Positions 24,701-37,000 of a stretch of 64,000 nucleotides of DNA are shown here, piece by piece. A program made the position numbers and the translations under genes. How positions within the stretch are numbered: position 1 is the stretch's first letter; every line of letters begins with the position of its first letter. Under the pieces are notes generated by a model, which saw only the letters and a list, made by a program, of their open reading frames with translations, ran no database searches and was not told the origin of the DNA. Source of the DNA: Pseudoscleropodium purum. Its lineage: Eukaryota > Streptophyta > Bryopsida > Hypnales > Brachytheciaceae. The stretch covers positions 21,360,479 to 21,424,478 of the forward strand of contig OZ017800.1 of assembly GCA_963969395.1 (NCBI GenBank), in the 5' to 3' direction.

Positions 24701-27700
24701 CCGAAGGAAGACATGGGTCGCCAGTCCATTCAGAGAGATTCATATCCTTCTTGATGGTCTCAATTGCTGCGACTGCAGCAGTCCACCACACAACCTATTC
24801 GTCAGTTTCACACTCTCCATGGTCTTGATAACCGATCTCTGTGGTCAAAAGTAAGATTAAAATTTTCACCATGTTCTTCTATCACTGTGCATCCTTACTG
24901 CAGTTGTGCACATCATATTAATACCCAATTGCTGTCAAAACTCCAGCATCATCATCTCTTCCTTACCATGAGCTCCCGTTTGCAAGAGTCCTACACAATT
25001 TAGCCCAACACGTACTCAACCTGATATGCAAACCCACCCCAGATGCAAGGCCACCCCAGAGCCTTACCATCGTCATCCCTGGTGGTCGCCTTTTGCTCAT
25101 CCGACACTGTATACACCTCCATTGCATTCAAAATAGGCCCATCCAACGCCATCACCGAGTCCGGGAACAGCGCCAGCTTCGTGTCAGCTCCAATTGTCAA
25201 GTCCCAGAACAACCATGTGATTCTCTGGAACACCCCCCCGGAGTCATTGAAAGGATTCACCAGATCCGGCGCATCCCCCATGCCCAAGTCTACCTTAAAC
25301 ACTCGCGAGGTGTTCGTCGCCGCCGGGTCGAGCTCTGCGAAGTGGAGGAGGGCGAAGGCGGTCTCGTAGGAGACGGTGGAAGGCGTGATGTAGAAGGAAG
25401 TGAGGTTGCCGGTGGTGGTGACGGCGCTTTGCATCACTCGGGAAGGAGGGCGGAAGTCTTCGCTGCTGATGGTGGTGTTCGCGCCCAGGGCTTGCACGGG
25501 GGTGGTGGTGGGGGAGAGGTAAGGGGACATGGCGCCCTCGGGGTGCCAGTAGCGGTCGTAAGGGTCGTCGGGGTATCTGCAAACAATTCAGAGTGAACAA
25601 TAGGCTAAAAGTAAGTGTCTCTGAACAAATAGGGGAGTTCTATGCGTAAGATCCATAGGCGTCTTTGCATACCGACAATCATCGGTACAATCCTCTGCAT
25701 AGGATCCCTGCTACAACACTTAGAATCTGATCCTTGGGAATGCATGAGTATATGGTAGTTCAGAGGAGTCTTTCCATACAATCATCGGCATAATCTTCGG
25801 TATAGGATCCCGGGTAATCATCGTCTGGGTATCTGCAACAATGCTAACAATTTCATGAACAATCGGCTAATCGTCCGTGACTCGACCTGGAACAGAAAAA
25901 TTGTATGCGTGCATAAGTTTCATATGGGTCTTTGCATGTACAATCATCGGTACAGTCCTCAGGTATATGGTCCCTGGGTATCTGAAACAGTGCTAACGAT
26001 CAAATGAACAATCGGCAAGCTTATCGGCTACTCGTCAGTGTGTCTACTCCGAATGGAAAGATCTATGCAAAATTTTCATATGAGGCTTTCCATCAAATCA
26101 TAGGTGTAATCCTCTGTAAATGATGCTTGGTTTTTATCATCTGGGTGAATGCAACAGTGCAGACGATTAAATGAACAATTGGCTAATCGTGAGCGACTCT
26201 ACTCCAAGCGGAAAGATGCATAATTTATATAAAAGTCTTTCCATGTAATCATCAGTGTAAACCTCTGGATATGATCCCTGACAATGTCCTTTTCTCATCC
26301 AATGACAAGATTCTTTCTCCATCTCTGTAACGTACGATATGTGCACCTGCAACCGTCACCTGAAAAGTACGAAGTGACGATTCCTGACGATTCTGGGTGC
26401 GCTGACATGCATACCTTCCGGACAAATATAAGCCCCATAAGCGCAACGCTCCAAATTTTGACCAATCACGTTTGCTAAAATTTCGTTGAAATATTCTTGC
26501 ACTGAAGGCCACTCCAAAAACATTCAAACCCCCACTGAGATATGAAGTGAAAGCAAGTGCAAAAGAGCTCGATACCTGACGAGAGACGATCCCCCCAAAT
26601 TGATCCTTGTTCGTATCGTCATGTACTTGTGCGCATCCAGATACTCATTAAAGCTGTCATACACCTGTGAAATCGGTCGCAAGCTGATGGACGACACAAA
26701 CGGCGTTCCCTTCGATCCATCTCTCAACAAACACAAGTACGTCACATTGCTCTGCGAGAGGTAGAGAATCTCCTTGTACACCACCACTGTGGAGGACGTG
26801 GTGACATTCTCCACAACGGCCGCTTCAATGGACAGTTGAAAGGATGGTGGGTTGGCGGCGTTGTCGTAGTTCCCGTAGAAGAAGGCGGCTCTCAGCAAGT
26901 AGGTCGAGTTCTTCACCACGGGCAAGCTGTAGCAGTTCTTGGCTCGGGTGTCGGCGAAAGCTCTCAGGGACGTGAGCTCGGTGAGAGAGGCGAAAGTGTT
27001 GTCGGCGGGGGGATTGAAACCTTGGTGGTTGGTGCCGGTGGGGATGTAGGCGGTGTCGGGGACCCATTTCACACCTGCTGCGTCGACGAAACCCGTCGTG
27101 GCTCCACAGTCGATGTTGACCGGCCCTGCGAATAGATCCACAAAGGAATTAGTAGAAAGATTGTTACTGCGGACTAGATAACGTGAAACTAGAGCTTTCG
27201 TATGAGAAACAGCATGCTGAGTTGCAGGAGTGACGAGGGATATTATTGCATAACAAGGTCGTAATGTCATGTTTCCATGGTTAAATCGTGTTCAATCATG
27301 CTCAATCACAAGTCTCAGAAAAAGAACAAATTTCCGACATATAACTGTGCTCTTCATGTCCATGCGTAAGTGTGATCTCTACAGAAATGGACTCCATAAT
27401 TGAGGTTATGACATCCTGTAGCCACTGATAATTCTACAGTTGCAAATGGGAACAAGAGTTGAAGGAAATCAGCTAATCTGGGACATGATGGTCATCAACA
27501 ACATAAATACCTCAATGCTGTAACGGACCTCGCTCAATCACTTGGAGTAACGGTAATCACATTGATGCATCAGAAAAAGCATAAGGTAACCCCAACTAAA
27601 AGCGACACTAAAGTGCTGAGCATAATTAAATGGTCAAATTTTCATATGTGATTCTTAGAAAATCAAAGAGTATGCCAACGCAGTAGAGAATTTGTTCTTT

Positions 27701-28311
27701 GATTACTATATGCAACACTTCTAGTGAATCTAACCTATACTAATAGATGACCTTTAGAAACCCAAAACGAGTTCTCAAAACGCAAATGTACTCACTGCGC
27801 AAGAATTTAGGGCGTCGCAATTAGTTACATGTTACAATTAGGTATCTCAACCCAATGTATCTCTCTCCACAAGCACCAGCTCTGAATCTAAATTGCTCAA
27901 ATTTCAATCCATTGCTCTTTCACTTGAGACTCCGTACCACACTCCAAACAAACAACCAGATCACGAACTAAAGCTCAAATAGAGTAACACACCCTAACCA
28001 TGGATCCAGTGACGGTACACCGACAGCGCACAAGAGCCAATTTATTCGATTCTACCCTAGATTCCTCTCAAAAAAAGATGATATCCACGATGCAAACCAA
28101 GGGACAACCCAAGTAAAGAACAGTGGTATTACAGTGGTATTACGAACGTTAGTTCTACCGACACATAACGTCCGTAGAACGAGCCACTTCAACACACAAA
28201 ACCAGGAGTTTCAAAGAAGTTTACACTCGAACCTGAAGAACTCTGAGCGGAAGTACTGCCGCAGCAAACAACAAGAAGCACAACTACTGCGTAGGCAAAG
28301 CGCTTCTCCAT
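18798..28311 (-). CDS. Malectin-like LRR receptor-like kinase (LRR-I type)
   Basis: Fifteen exons join in frame to 947 residues: 28311-28233, 27125-26576, 25576-25068, 24772-24631, 24492-24421, 23939-23871, 23507-23436, 23048-22977, 22484-22255, 21748-21552, 20930-20804, 20689-20621, 20338-20140, 19994-19859, 19118-18798. Order: signal peptide (1-22), malectin-like ectodomain (about 27-379), WTGDPCLP hinge, about four LRRs on exons of 72, 69, 72 and 72 bases, a membrane span (about 551-575), then a kinase (about 620-900). The P-loop is GRGGFGPVYHG, the ATP lysine K648 and the DFG motif is intact. HRD reads HSD (S745, non-RD) and the usual DPE reads DPQ (Q796). This is a plasma-membrane receptor kinase; the ligand is unknown. 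Layout resembles Arabidopsis At1g67720. Intron 2 holds decayed copies of the exon-3 start. Confidence 0.92.
22553..22580 (+). repeat. Interstitial telomere-type repeat
   Basis: ACCCTAAACCCTAAACCCTA followed by ACCCTAAACG lies in the intron between the last LRR exon and the transmembrane exon of the receptor kinase. Shorter related stretches occur in the same gene near 20028-20050, and near 11201 and 47173 elsewhere. It could be a double-strand-break repair scar or a telo-box. Confidence 0.6.
25577..26290 (-). repeat. Tandem array of decayed exon-3-start copies in receptor-kinase intron 2
   Basis: Five diverged units of about 150-160 bases (one shortened to about 106) fill most of the intron. 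On the plus strand each carries a block like TTTGCATACAATCATCGGTA...CCTCTG.ATA.GATCC (near 25664, 25770, 25930, 26082, 26235). Most also carry GGGTATCTGCAACA....CTAACGAT.AAATGAACAATCGGCTAA. On the minus strand the latter reads as a splice acceptor followed by ATACCCAGACGATGA, which matches the true exon-3 start ATACCCCGACGACCC. In the exon-3 phase the copies give YPDDDYPGSYTEDY- and HPDDKNQASFTEDY-like peptides that soon stop. Confidence 0.75.
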
Positions 28312-31300
28312 CGCTCGGCGGGATCCTTATCCTCAAAGCAAAGGACGTCTTCTCTAGCGCAGGCAAATCTGCACAAAATAGGGAGCCATTTGTGGAAACT
28401 ATCTAGACATGGCTACAGACTCTATCAGTAAGAGCTACCACCGAATTTGCCTGGCACTGAAGAAAAACACTCTGAAAGAAAATGGGTCTGACTGTAAGCT
28501 ACTGAGCTTGCTTTGCAATCTAAGTTATTAGATCTGAGTTGGTGTGTTGAGAGAGGGGCGTTGACATTGTGACCTTACGGGATGCTGCAGTCGGTAACGA
28601 AAGATGCGGAGTACCGATTTTCGTTTGAAAGGGAATCTTCACGCGGTATTGGTCAACTTTTGGAGAGGGCAGGGCTTGTAAAATGCACTGTTACCAGTCG
28701 CGGCGTCGCGCTTATAGTTGTGCGACGAGCATCCTTTGGGAGCAGGTCTCCTAGCCGGGCAGCCAGGCCAAAAGAAGAACCGACCCCGCCAAACACGCTG
28801 CTGCCCCCCTCCCGCCTGCCTGCTGGCACCGCTATTCCAGATCCGATTTTCTCGCGTCACCTCCCTCGTCGTCTTGCTCGTCGTCTTCCTCGTCGCTGTG
28901 TGTGCAGCGCTCGTTGTTGGTGCAGTGCTGTCCTCCTTGACTTGCAAGAAAAACGAATTTCAAAGAGCAGTGCTAGCTATAAGATATTAAACAATTGGTA
29001 TTTGGGGGACAATTGTTGGACACACAATAGCAGCAATCCCTGCTTGAGTCGTGCAGGTGACTGGAAATGATCAAGCAGAAGAGGTACAACAAATCTATGT
29101 GGGAATCTGGGCTTCGGTACCAGCAAATGGGCAACTGCGAAGCACATAATATTTCAAGAGCTGGTGAACTATTGAGTCTGAACGTAATTGGCAGGGATAG
29201 CAACAACACTGACCACCTACTTGATGAATTCCATCGTAAGGTTTCTTTCAGTGTCGTAAGCGATTTGCTTCCTTCGCTCTAGAGCATCGGCGCAGGTGGC
29301 GATTCTAGTTGAGACCGGGGCTCAGGAATCCATTAACAATTGCCAACATTCTCTGTAAAATTCCATCACTGGGGTGTCATTCAGATGCAGCACATTGTGT
29401 GCACATTAAGGTGGGTACTCCCAAAACCGACACATTTTGCCACTGAGCCTAATTGTTTTTCTTAGACTGGTCAGATTTTCATATGTTCCAACACATCACA
29501 GAACATGGCATTTGGATATTGTATGCAAAAGTTATTAAGGAACAAAGTTTGGTTCTAAAAGTGTTTCTTCCACATAGATACAAAACTGACTTTGGAGATG
29601 CACACACAGTGTAGATGGTGTTTTAAGGTCAGTGGCACATTTGGGTGTACCTACCTTAGTAACAGAGTAGTTCGTCCTCAAAATTTCATTCACACATTTT
29701 GATGTAGCATCTTGAGGTTTGAGGATTGTATCTGTAAGGTGTTTCAAACTTTAGGTTGGATTTGCCCCATATCCAAATTCCACTGAAGTTCATAATAGGG
29801 GTAGTCACACCTTCTCCAAAAACAAAATTTCTATGAAGAATGAGAAGTTTAAGAGAGAAAAAAAAAGGAGCCAATTAGGAGCCAGAAATCATCAAGAAGG
29901 TGTGACACTCCTTTTCTATTACTTGTTACAAGTCTAAAGAACAACAGTGGAGAGTTGGAAATTAAACAACATTTGAGAAGGAATGCAAGATGAAGGTGCA
30001 CAACTCGGGCATCAGAAAAAACAGCACCAAAGACATGGCAAGGAAGAGCTCAAAGAAATATACTTACATTCACCTCCGGAAGAGAATAGTAGACGTGTAG
30101 AAATTTTTTATAGAATAAGTATATTTTGTCATGTAGAGTCAATTCTAAGCTATTGGGGAACCTCCATGTGACCATTCTCTGAAGAATCGAATCACAGTGA
30201 AGAAGGTTTGACTACTTCTAATAACAATCTCACAGTTGTATTGAAATTGTTTCCTAGTTCACTTTGTAATTAGCACAAGGGAGAATAAGCACAACCACCA
30301 TTGCCCTTCCTCCATGAAGGTTAAGCCAAAAAATTGACCTTCAAAATGGCATTATGGTTTATACTTCGTCCTTCCCAAGGTGAAAGGCATCAAAAATTTT
30401 AATCCTTCTCATTTTTGACTAAATATAAAAATTTCACAAATTTTTTCCACATATTCAAATAATATTCAAGAAAAAAACTAATAATTAACTACAGGAAGTA
30501 GAAGGTTGTGTGATTGTGACAAGTTGACAACAACTCAACTCTTTTGAAAATCATAGTCAACTTCAAAGTAGTCTAATGGGATATTTACATTGAGTATTAG
30601 TTACATATGAAAATACGTTTAAAGCCTCAAATTTTATATGAAGGTTCAAACCACTTCAATATTTCACGCCCATCTATATCTACCAATCCCAACATACTAC
30701 TCACACAAAAAACCAAGCCACTCTAAAAATTATATAAAATCATCTATAGTCTTATATCAAGGTATGATCAATTTATTTAAAATTCCTTTGTGAATGTCCC
30801 ATAATTCCAATATCTTTTCCAAACAATTGATTTGCATTTAATCCTTCTTAGGCAATTTGCACATATGTATTCCAAACATTTGAATTTTTTTCAAAAGACA
30901 TCCTCTAGGAAGGATGGAAAAAAATCCAAATTTATCATAAGAAGGAAAAGAAACCAAATAGAATATGTTGTGAATAGTGGCTATGTTTTCAATTTTAAGA
31001 GATCCAAATTCAAAGTTTTGCTTGGATTCCTTGCTATTTGAATTCATTAAGCTAGCAACCTAACTTTATCCAATATTGATTTCTACCTAAATTTAAGGTC
31101 CCATTCCATTGGAATAGTGAAAGTGTGGAATTCTTTACATCCTTCAATATAGATGAAATATAGAAAACATAAATGAAAATGCATATATTCATCCAAAAAT
31201 GCATAAATTAATTAATTGTAGAGTGATATTATCTCTAGACTTTGTACCAATTGAACAATGTCATTTATTGATTTTATAGCAATTAAATATATTCCTCTAT

Positions 31301-31439
31301 CATTACCAAACATTCCTTCAAAAATCTTGCATACCTTTTGAATAATAAATTGCCGCAAAAAGAAAACTAAAAAGAATTTGCATTAGATGAGATTCAACCT
31401 CCTAGAAGGGTTGTGAGTTTCCTTACTTGAATTTGCGTT

Positions 31440-31567
31440 TCCAAACCCAACACATAGCCCTCGCAACAGTTGCATAATGTGGCACAATGGCTTCCACGTC
31501 ACTTTTTTTTTTCTTTTTTTCAAAAAGCATTAAAAAAAAATTTCAACTTTTTTTTGCATTTTAAAAT

Positions 31568-31621
<54 letters not shown>

Positions 31622-31700
31622 CTTATAGCAACCACTCCCAAACTGCTTGGAGAACAACACCGGGAACAGACCCAAACGGCCCTTCCAACCCCCCAAAAAA
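31440..31700 (+). repeat. Repeat family E, copy 2, with A46 tract
   Basis: ATAATGTGGCACAATGGCTTCCACGTCA is followed by a T-rich tract, an A homopolymer of 46 bases (31574-31619), then GAGAACAACACCGGGAACAGACCC and a C-rich tail. These blocks match copies near 3421-3700 (inverted) and 57460-57600. The A tract may be a slippage expansion or a retroposition tail; its true length is uncertain. Confidence 0.4.
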
Positions 31701-32221
31701 CAACTAATGGCCATTCTTGTATAAACTTGTAGTATAATCTTTGCAACATTTGCAACAACAATTGTATTACACAAGGAACATATACTTATAGATTTTTGGA
31801 ATTTAGCAACAATGCTTTTCAATTTTGGCTGAATATGTGACAATCCAAATGGATGATATTGTAATATTGGGTGGTGACATTGTTCAATTAATATTATAGA
31901 TGAACAAATGAAATAGTGGAAAAAAATTGAAATGTACAAGTGATGTAAAATTGGTGTAAAATTTGTTGCATTAGAATTAAATTGGTTGAGGAAATTGTGA
32001 TTAGTAGTTATTAGGCACTCAAGGTGTATAGTGACACTTTGTGTTACTATGCACTCCCCCCCTCAATTTTTATTTAAATTTTTTTATTTTACCACCCCTA
32101 CTCACCCCCACCTATCATTTAGAATTTGATTTAAATTTTTTTATCTCACCCCCCCTCACCTCCACCCCCTCTTGTAATCTTTAGAATCAAAGTTCTTGAC
32201 AAACAATATGGGACAATTGAT

Positions 32222-32350
32222 CCCGTATCCAATACTATATCCGTATTTAGTACCCGTATTTGGTACCCATATTCAATATCCGTATTCAGTATCCGTATTT
32301 AGTACTCATATCCAGTACTCGTACCCATATTTGTATTCAATATTTGTATT
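32222..32350 (+). repeat. 13-bp minisatellite
   Basis: About ten imperfect copies of a 13-base unit with consensus TCCGTATTTAGTA run without interruption. Copies vary at the third position and in the TTTAGTA part (TTCAGTA, TCCAGTA, TTTGGTA). No gene overlaps it. Confidence 0.8.
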
Positions 32351-32904
32351 TTATATTTGAACGGCTCAGATTAAATTTCACAAGATCAACATCTTGTGAT
32401 TTTTTGAGAAATCGACGTCAATTTTGAGGGTAAGCATTTTTTTCAAAAAAATCAACGACTTACAAATTTTTTGAGAGAGGAGGGGGGGAACTAATGGGAA
32501 ACTGGGGTGGCAGGCGAGTTTCAGTGTATAGTGAGGGTATTCTTTTCTTAATTTTGGATGTTTTTACTTCAATAGGTGGAATATTTCATGATTGTTAGTT
32601 GAGGTATTTACTACTTACCAATCACTACTCATGTCTTACCACTAACACACTTGCATTATTATTTCAATTTTGAATTCAATTTATAACATACAAATTCAAA
32701 GAAAATCCATTTTACCATGCATTAGAAATTTTTAAAAAAAAACAACAATAAAGTATTTTTAGATGCTTCAAATGTTGAAAATTCAATATTTAAAAAATTC
32801 GTGCACCTTATATATACTACTTCCAAAAAAAATACAAGTTAAGAAAATCTAAAATCCTTTGCAAATCACCAACAAGATCCTACAAATAAAATTAGTTGGT
32901 CTAT

Positions 32905-33335
32905 CCATACTTTAAATTAGGCTATTTTTTTTTTTTTAATTTGTTTGTTTATTACAGTGAAATTTCTTGAACCATGCTTCCCTTGGTCACATTCATGGTA
33001 CCATCACAAAGCTCTTGGTGAGGAGGGGTGCACAAGCTTTGTTTCATAGTGTTTCAACTTACGGTGTGACAATTATCAAAGCTTGAAGTTATTATAAGTT
33101 ATAAAATTATATAAAATTATTTTTATTTTGGCTAGTTTACATATTAAATTTTTTCTTTTTGTTTTGTTTATTTGTTATATTGAGATCTCTGGAATTGTGT
33201 GTCCTTTAGTTACATTCATGGTATTGTTAGAAAGCTCTAATGTCCATACGAGGAGGGGTGCACCGCCTTTGTTTTGTGGTATTTGGATATGTAGTGTGAA
33301 AGTTATAAAATTTGGAGTTTATTTTTATATAACCT
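32905..33335 (+). repeat. Repeat family A, head-to-tail dimer (copies 1 and 2)
   Basis: Copy 1 starts CCATACTTTAAATTAGGC (32905) and ends TTTTGGCTAGT (33136). Copy 2 begins at once and runs to about 33335. Both carry GAGGAGGGGTGCAC and the TTTGTTT...TAGTGTGA.A.TTAT blocks. The unit is about 240 bases, non-coding, without clear terminal inverted repeats. The start CCATAC.TTAAGTTAGGC and the end CAGGGCACACTAGT are shared with copies at 39885, 40889, 51917, 55145 and 63413. Confidence 0.7.
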
Positions 33336-34031
33336 TTAGATAAACGATTCTAGAAATAAAATGAAAATCAAAAGCATGACTAAATCATGACCAAAAATTG
33401 AGCCAACGGCAGCCGCCTTCACTAAAGAGGGTGAACCATGCTCAAATGTTTTATTAGTCACCTTACCGTAGTGTATGATGGATTTTGTGACGCAAGCCAC
33501 TGAAAACACGGAAACATCCAAAAACGCAATCCACCTCGGATGAAGAGTAGTGGATGTAAAAGAGTTGGATTCCAGAGGATGATGATATTCATCCCTAGCC
33601 AGTCCCCTCCCTTCACAACTCACAGCAGGCAAACCATGTGACCAAAGCCACACCAGAACCTGGATTGTTGTTTCTCTCTCTTGCGCATCGCAATCGTAAT
33701 CACAATCAATTCGCGCTTCAAGCACCTCATCTGCTTCAATCGCAATTTCTTACTTTCATTTGCAGCATTTTCTTCAGCACCCACTTTTTGTTATGCCCTC
33801 TGCCGCTCACACCATCACTAGTAGCTCTTGCAAGGCGTAGTTCCTGTTTCGCTTTTTGATGTGTGTCCTTGTCTTTTTGCACTCCCGGTTGTTGTGGGAC
33901 CATGTCTTCGCGTTTGTATTTAGCTTAAGAGTGCAGAGGTTTGGTAATTTTCAAAAGGATGCAAATGGGGGTCTGAATTGAGAGTGTTGGGGTGCAGAAA
34001 GAATTTGCGTGAGAGAGACAAGCACGCAGCT

Positions 34032-37000
34032 ATGGCGGCGACAGCTTGCAACGTCGCCGGGACCGCAGCTCTATCATTCTCGGGAAGCGCTTTGTCTGGG
34101 AAGCGCATCGATTCCGCCTCTGTTCAGATGGTACCTGCTGGGCGGGGATGGCGTCTTGCGCGGTGCGAGGCGTCTTCGCAAGCAGGAGCGGAAGAAAAGC
34201 AGTTGGACACGAAAGAATTTCGCCACCAATTGACGAGGGGAAAGAATTACAACAAATCGGGGTTTGGGTACAAGAAGGAGATGCTGCAGCAGATGGATGT
34301 GGAATTTACCAGTAAGTTTTCCGCCATGGATTAAAGCGGCATTTAGGAGACTTTTTTTTTTTTTCAGGTGGGATAGTCGTTACATTCTTGAGGTAAAGGA
34401 ATGCTGATTCTTTTTGTGCTCAATCGTGAGATCATGTTATGCTTTTTGATGTAATTAATTGTGCTTTCTTGTTTTTGTTGCGGAGGCAAATGTGGTTCAT
34501 GAGAGAATTGTTTTTATTTCTTTTCGTCCAATCTTTTTGCTGGTTGGTGTGTTTGCGTGACAGTGATAACAGTCATGGCATTGTGTCAAGAGTAGTCCAG
34601 TACTTCAATCTTTTAATGCTTCAGATTCTTTTTGTGCTAAGGTAACATCTAGAAGCAAGCATTTGAACAACCGAGCGTACTCTATCGACTAAATTTTGGA
34701 ATTGTCTTTTTTACAGTTGAATGACGATTGCAATGCACCTTGGCTTGTATTATTTGGATGCTCACAGCTAAATTATAATTTTCTAAATTCTGACCTACGA
34801 GTATACCGATAACCAACCCTAGGCTCTGATGTTATGATGGCGTACATCTTCACAACCGATATGTATTCTGTAGCTAAGATCTAGTAGGGGTTGCTTTGGG
34901 GGTCAAGGTCTTTTGGGGGTCAACGTGTCCTTCGGGTGTTACTTCCGTACAGCGGAAAGGATGGAAGCTGTAAATCGTTCTAGAGTGTTGCGACACGGAC
35001 TGGATTTGGAGAGCTTGATGCAGCTATTATGATCTTTCTTCGTCTATGTTAATTTCTGTTTTTATTTTTGTATCTTTTAATATAAATAATATTTTCTTTT
35101 TCGGATTGCAGGTGATCTAGTGAAGACACTGAAAGAAAATAACTTCGAGTTCACGTGGGGAAATGTTACCGTGAAGCTGGCGAACTCATATGGTTTCTGT
35201 TGGGGAGTGGAGAGGGCAGTGCAAATCGCCTACGAGGCTCGCAAACAGTTCCCAGAGCAGCAACTGTGGCTCACAAATGAAATTATCCACAACCCTACTG
35301 TCAATCAGGTCAGCGCATCATTCATTTCTTCACAATTCTTGAGTGTAGCTGAAAGTGGCTATAAAACAAACGGATTCTTGCATAATTGAAATGCAGTTCT
35401 GACTTCATCTGATAAATTGACTCTGATTCGTGCGAGCAGAGGATGTCTGATATGGGCATTGGGGAGCTCTCTGTGTCTGAGAAAGGAAAGGACTTTTCAG
35501 TCGTGGGAAAAGGTGACGTCGTTATCCTGCCAGCATTTGGTGCATCAGTTCAGGAGATGCAGATTCTTGACGACCGAAAGGTCCAAATTGTGGACACGAC
35601 CTGCCCTTGGGTGTCCAAGGTAAATCTCCAGTTTGTGATCTTCTATTTTTTCCATAGTTTGTGAAGGTGAAATTTCACACTTTTTTTTTAAGTGACACCA
35701 AATTCGAGCCATGTGCAATTTGAAAAGGGCGCCATACGTGTATTTCGTATTGATTGTTTTTTGCACAAAAGTGATCATCAAAAACGTTTGGAGGGGTGGC
35801 CAGTCGCTTAATCTCCTCTAGCTTTACTATGTCTTTTACCATTTTAGAAGTGCAATGGATGTAATATTGATTGGTGTATTGGTGTAATGAGATGACAAGG
35901 CAAAAAAAGTGCACATGGCTTTGTGCATTTTTGACATATATGATTTCCTAGTCTACATTGATTTCCTCCATAGTTATGAAGCCTAATGTTGTAGTGCAGT
36001 CGCTTGAAGTTGCATGATATAAAGTGTATTTTGATTTTTAAAACAGGTCTGGAACACAGTGGAGAAGCATAAAAAGGGCACCTATACATCTGTAATTCAT
36101 GGGAAGTACGCCCATGAGGAAACAGTTGCAACGGCTTCTTTTGCTGGCAAGTACATAATTGCCAAAAACATCAAAGAGGTAATAAGGATTCAATGCTTAC
36201 ACAGGCATGTGTTGAAATCTCTTTGGGACGTTCTACCTCTTTTAAGTGAAGTTGTTCTTATCGTCTTGGCGTCTTGCTTGCAGGCCACTTACATTTGCGA
36301 TTACATATTGGGAGGAAAGCTGGACGGCTCCAGTGGAACAAAGGAGGAGTTTCTTGAAGTATGTAATAACAGTCCCTTTGTTGGAAGATATTTTTGGCAA
36401 ATTTTTTATTTGTTTACTCTGGTTACTTTGACACTTTGAAGATAAAGGTGAATAGTGTTAGATATTAAACTCCTGTAAATGAACTGGTTTGTTTACCAGA
36501 AATTCAAATATGCGATCTCAAAAGGCTTCGACCCGGATGGCGATTTGGAGAAACTTGGCATCGCCAACCAGACGACGATGCTTAAAGGGGAGACCGAAGA
36601 AATCGGTAAGCATCTTTCCTCAATTATGTAAATATTCTCTTCATCTCCTATTCTGGTTTCTAAAGGCTTCTATGAAAGTCGGCACTTGGAGTGCTTGGGT
36701 GCCCGTGGGATCTGTGTTGGGGTTCTCCGTCTTTTCAAGCTTTCATATCAACTCCACAGCAATGATGTCATAAGAAAATGTGTCTGGGTTTGGTCTCAAT
36801 GAGCAGGAAAATTACTCGAGAGAACGATGATGCAGAAGTTTGGTGTGGAGAATGCTGCGGAGCATTTCATGAGCTTTAATACAATCTGTGATGCAACGCA
36901 GGTCAGCACATTTGCACATAGTGCTAATGCTGTTGTACATCTTCTTCGGTTCTCACAGTCAGTATTTCTTGTCTCAGTAGCTCCTAATCCATCCTTTCCC

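Larger units (their letters stand above)
28312..34031. other. Divergent intergenic region between receptor kinase and HDR
   Basis: The first 700 bases (to about 29000) are GC-rich, with CG-rich repeats of CGTCGTC near 28868-28915, and are probably the leader and promoter of the receptor kinase. A 162-codon plus-strand frame at 28582-29070 has low-complexity composition and no domain; I do not call it a gene. From 29300 the DNA is AT-rich and holds a repeat-E copy, an A46 tract, a 13-bp minisatellite and a dimer of repeat A. The HDR leader lies in the last 300 bases. Confidence 0.5.

Noticed and set aside
28582..29070. 162-codon plus-strand frame upstream of the receptor kinase
   Set aside because: Arg/Pro/Ser-rich low-complexity translation of CG-rich promoter DNA, with overlapping frames on both strands and no recognisable domain.
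31574..31619. A46 tract as a retroposed mRNA tail
   Set aside because: No processed gene lies upstream and the tract is inside repeat-E-like sequence; slippage is simpler.
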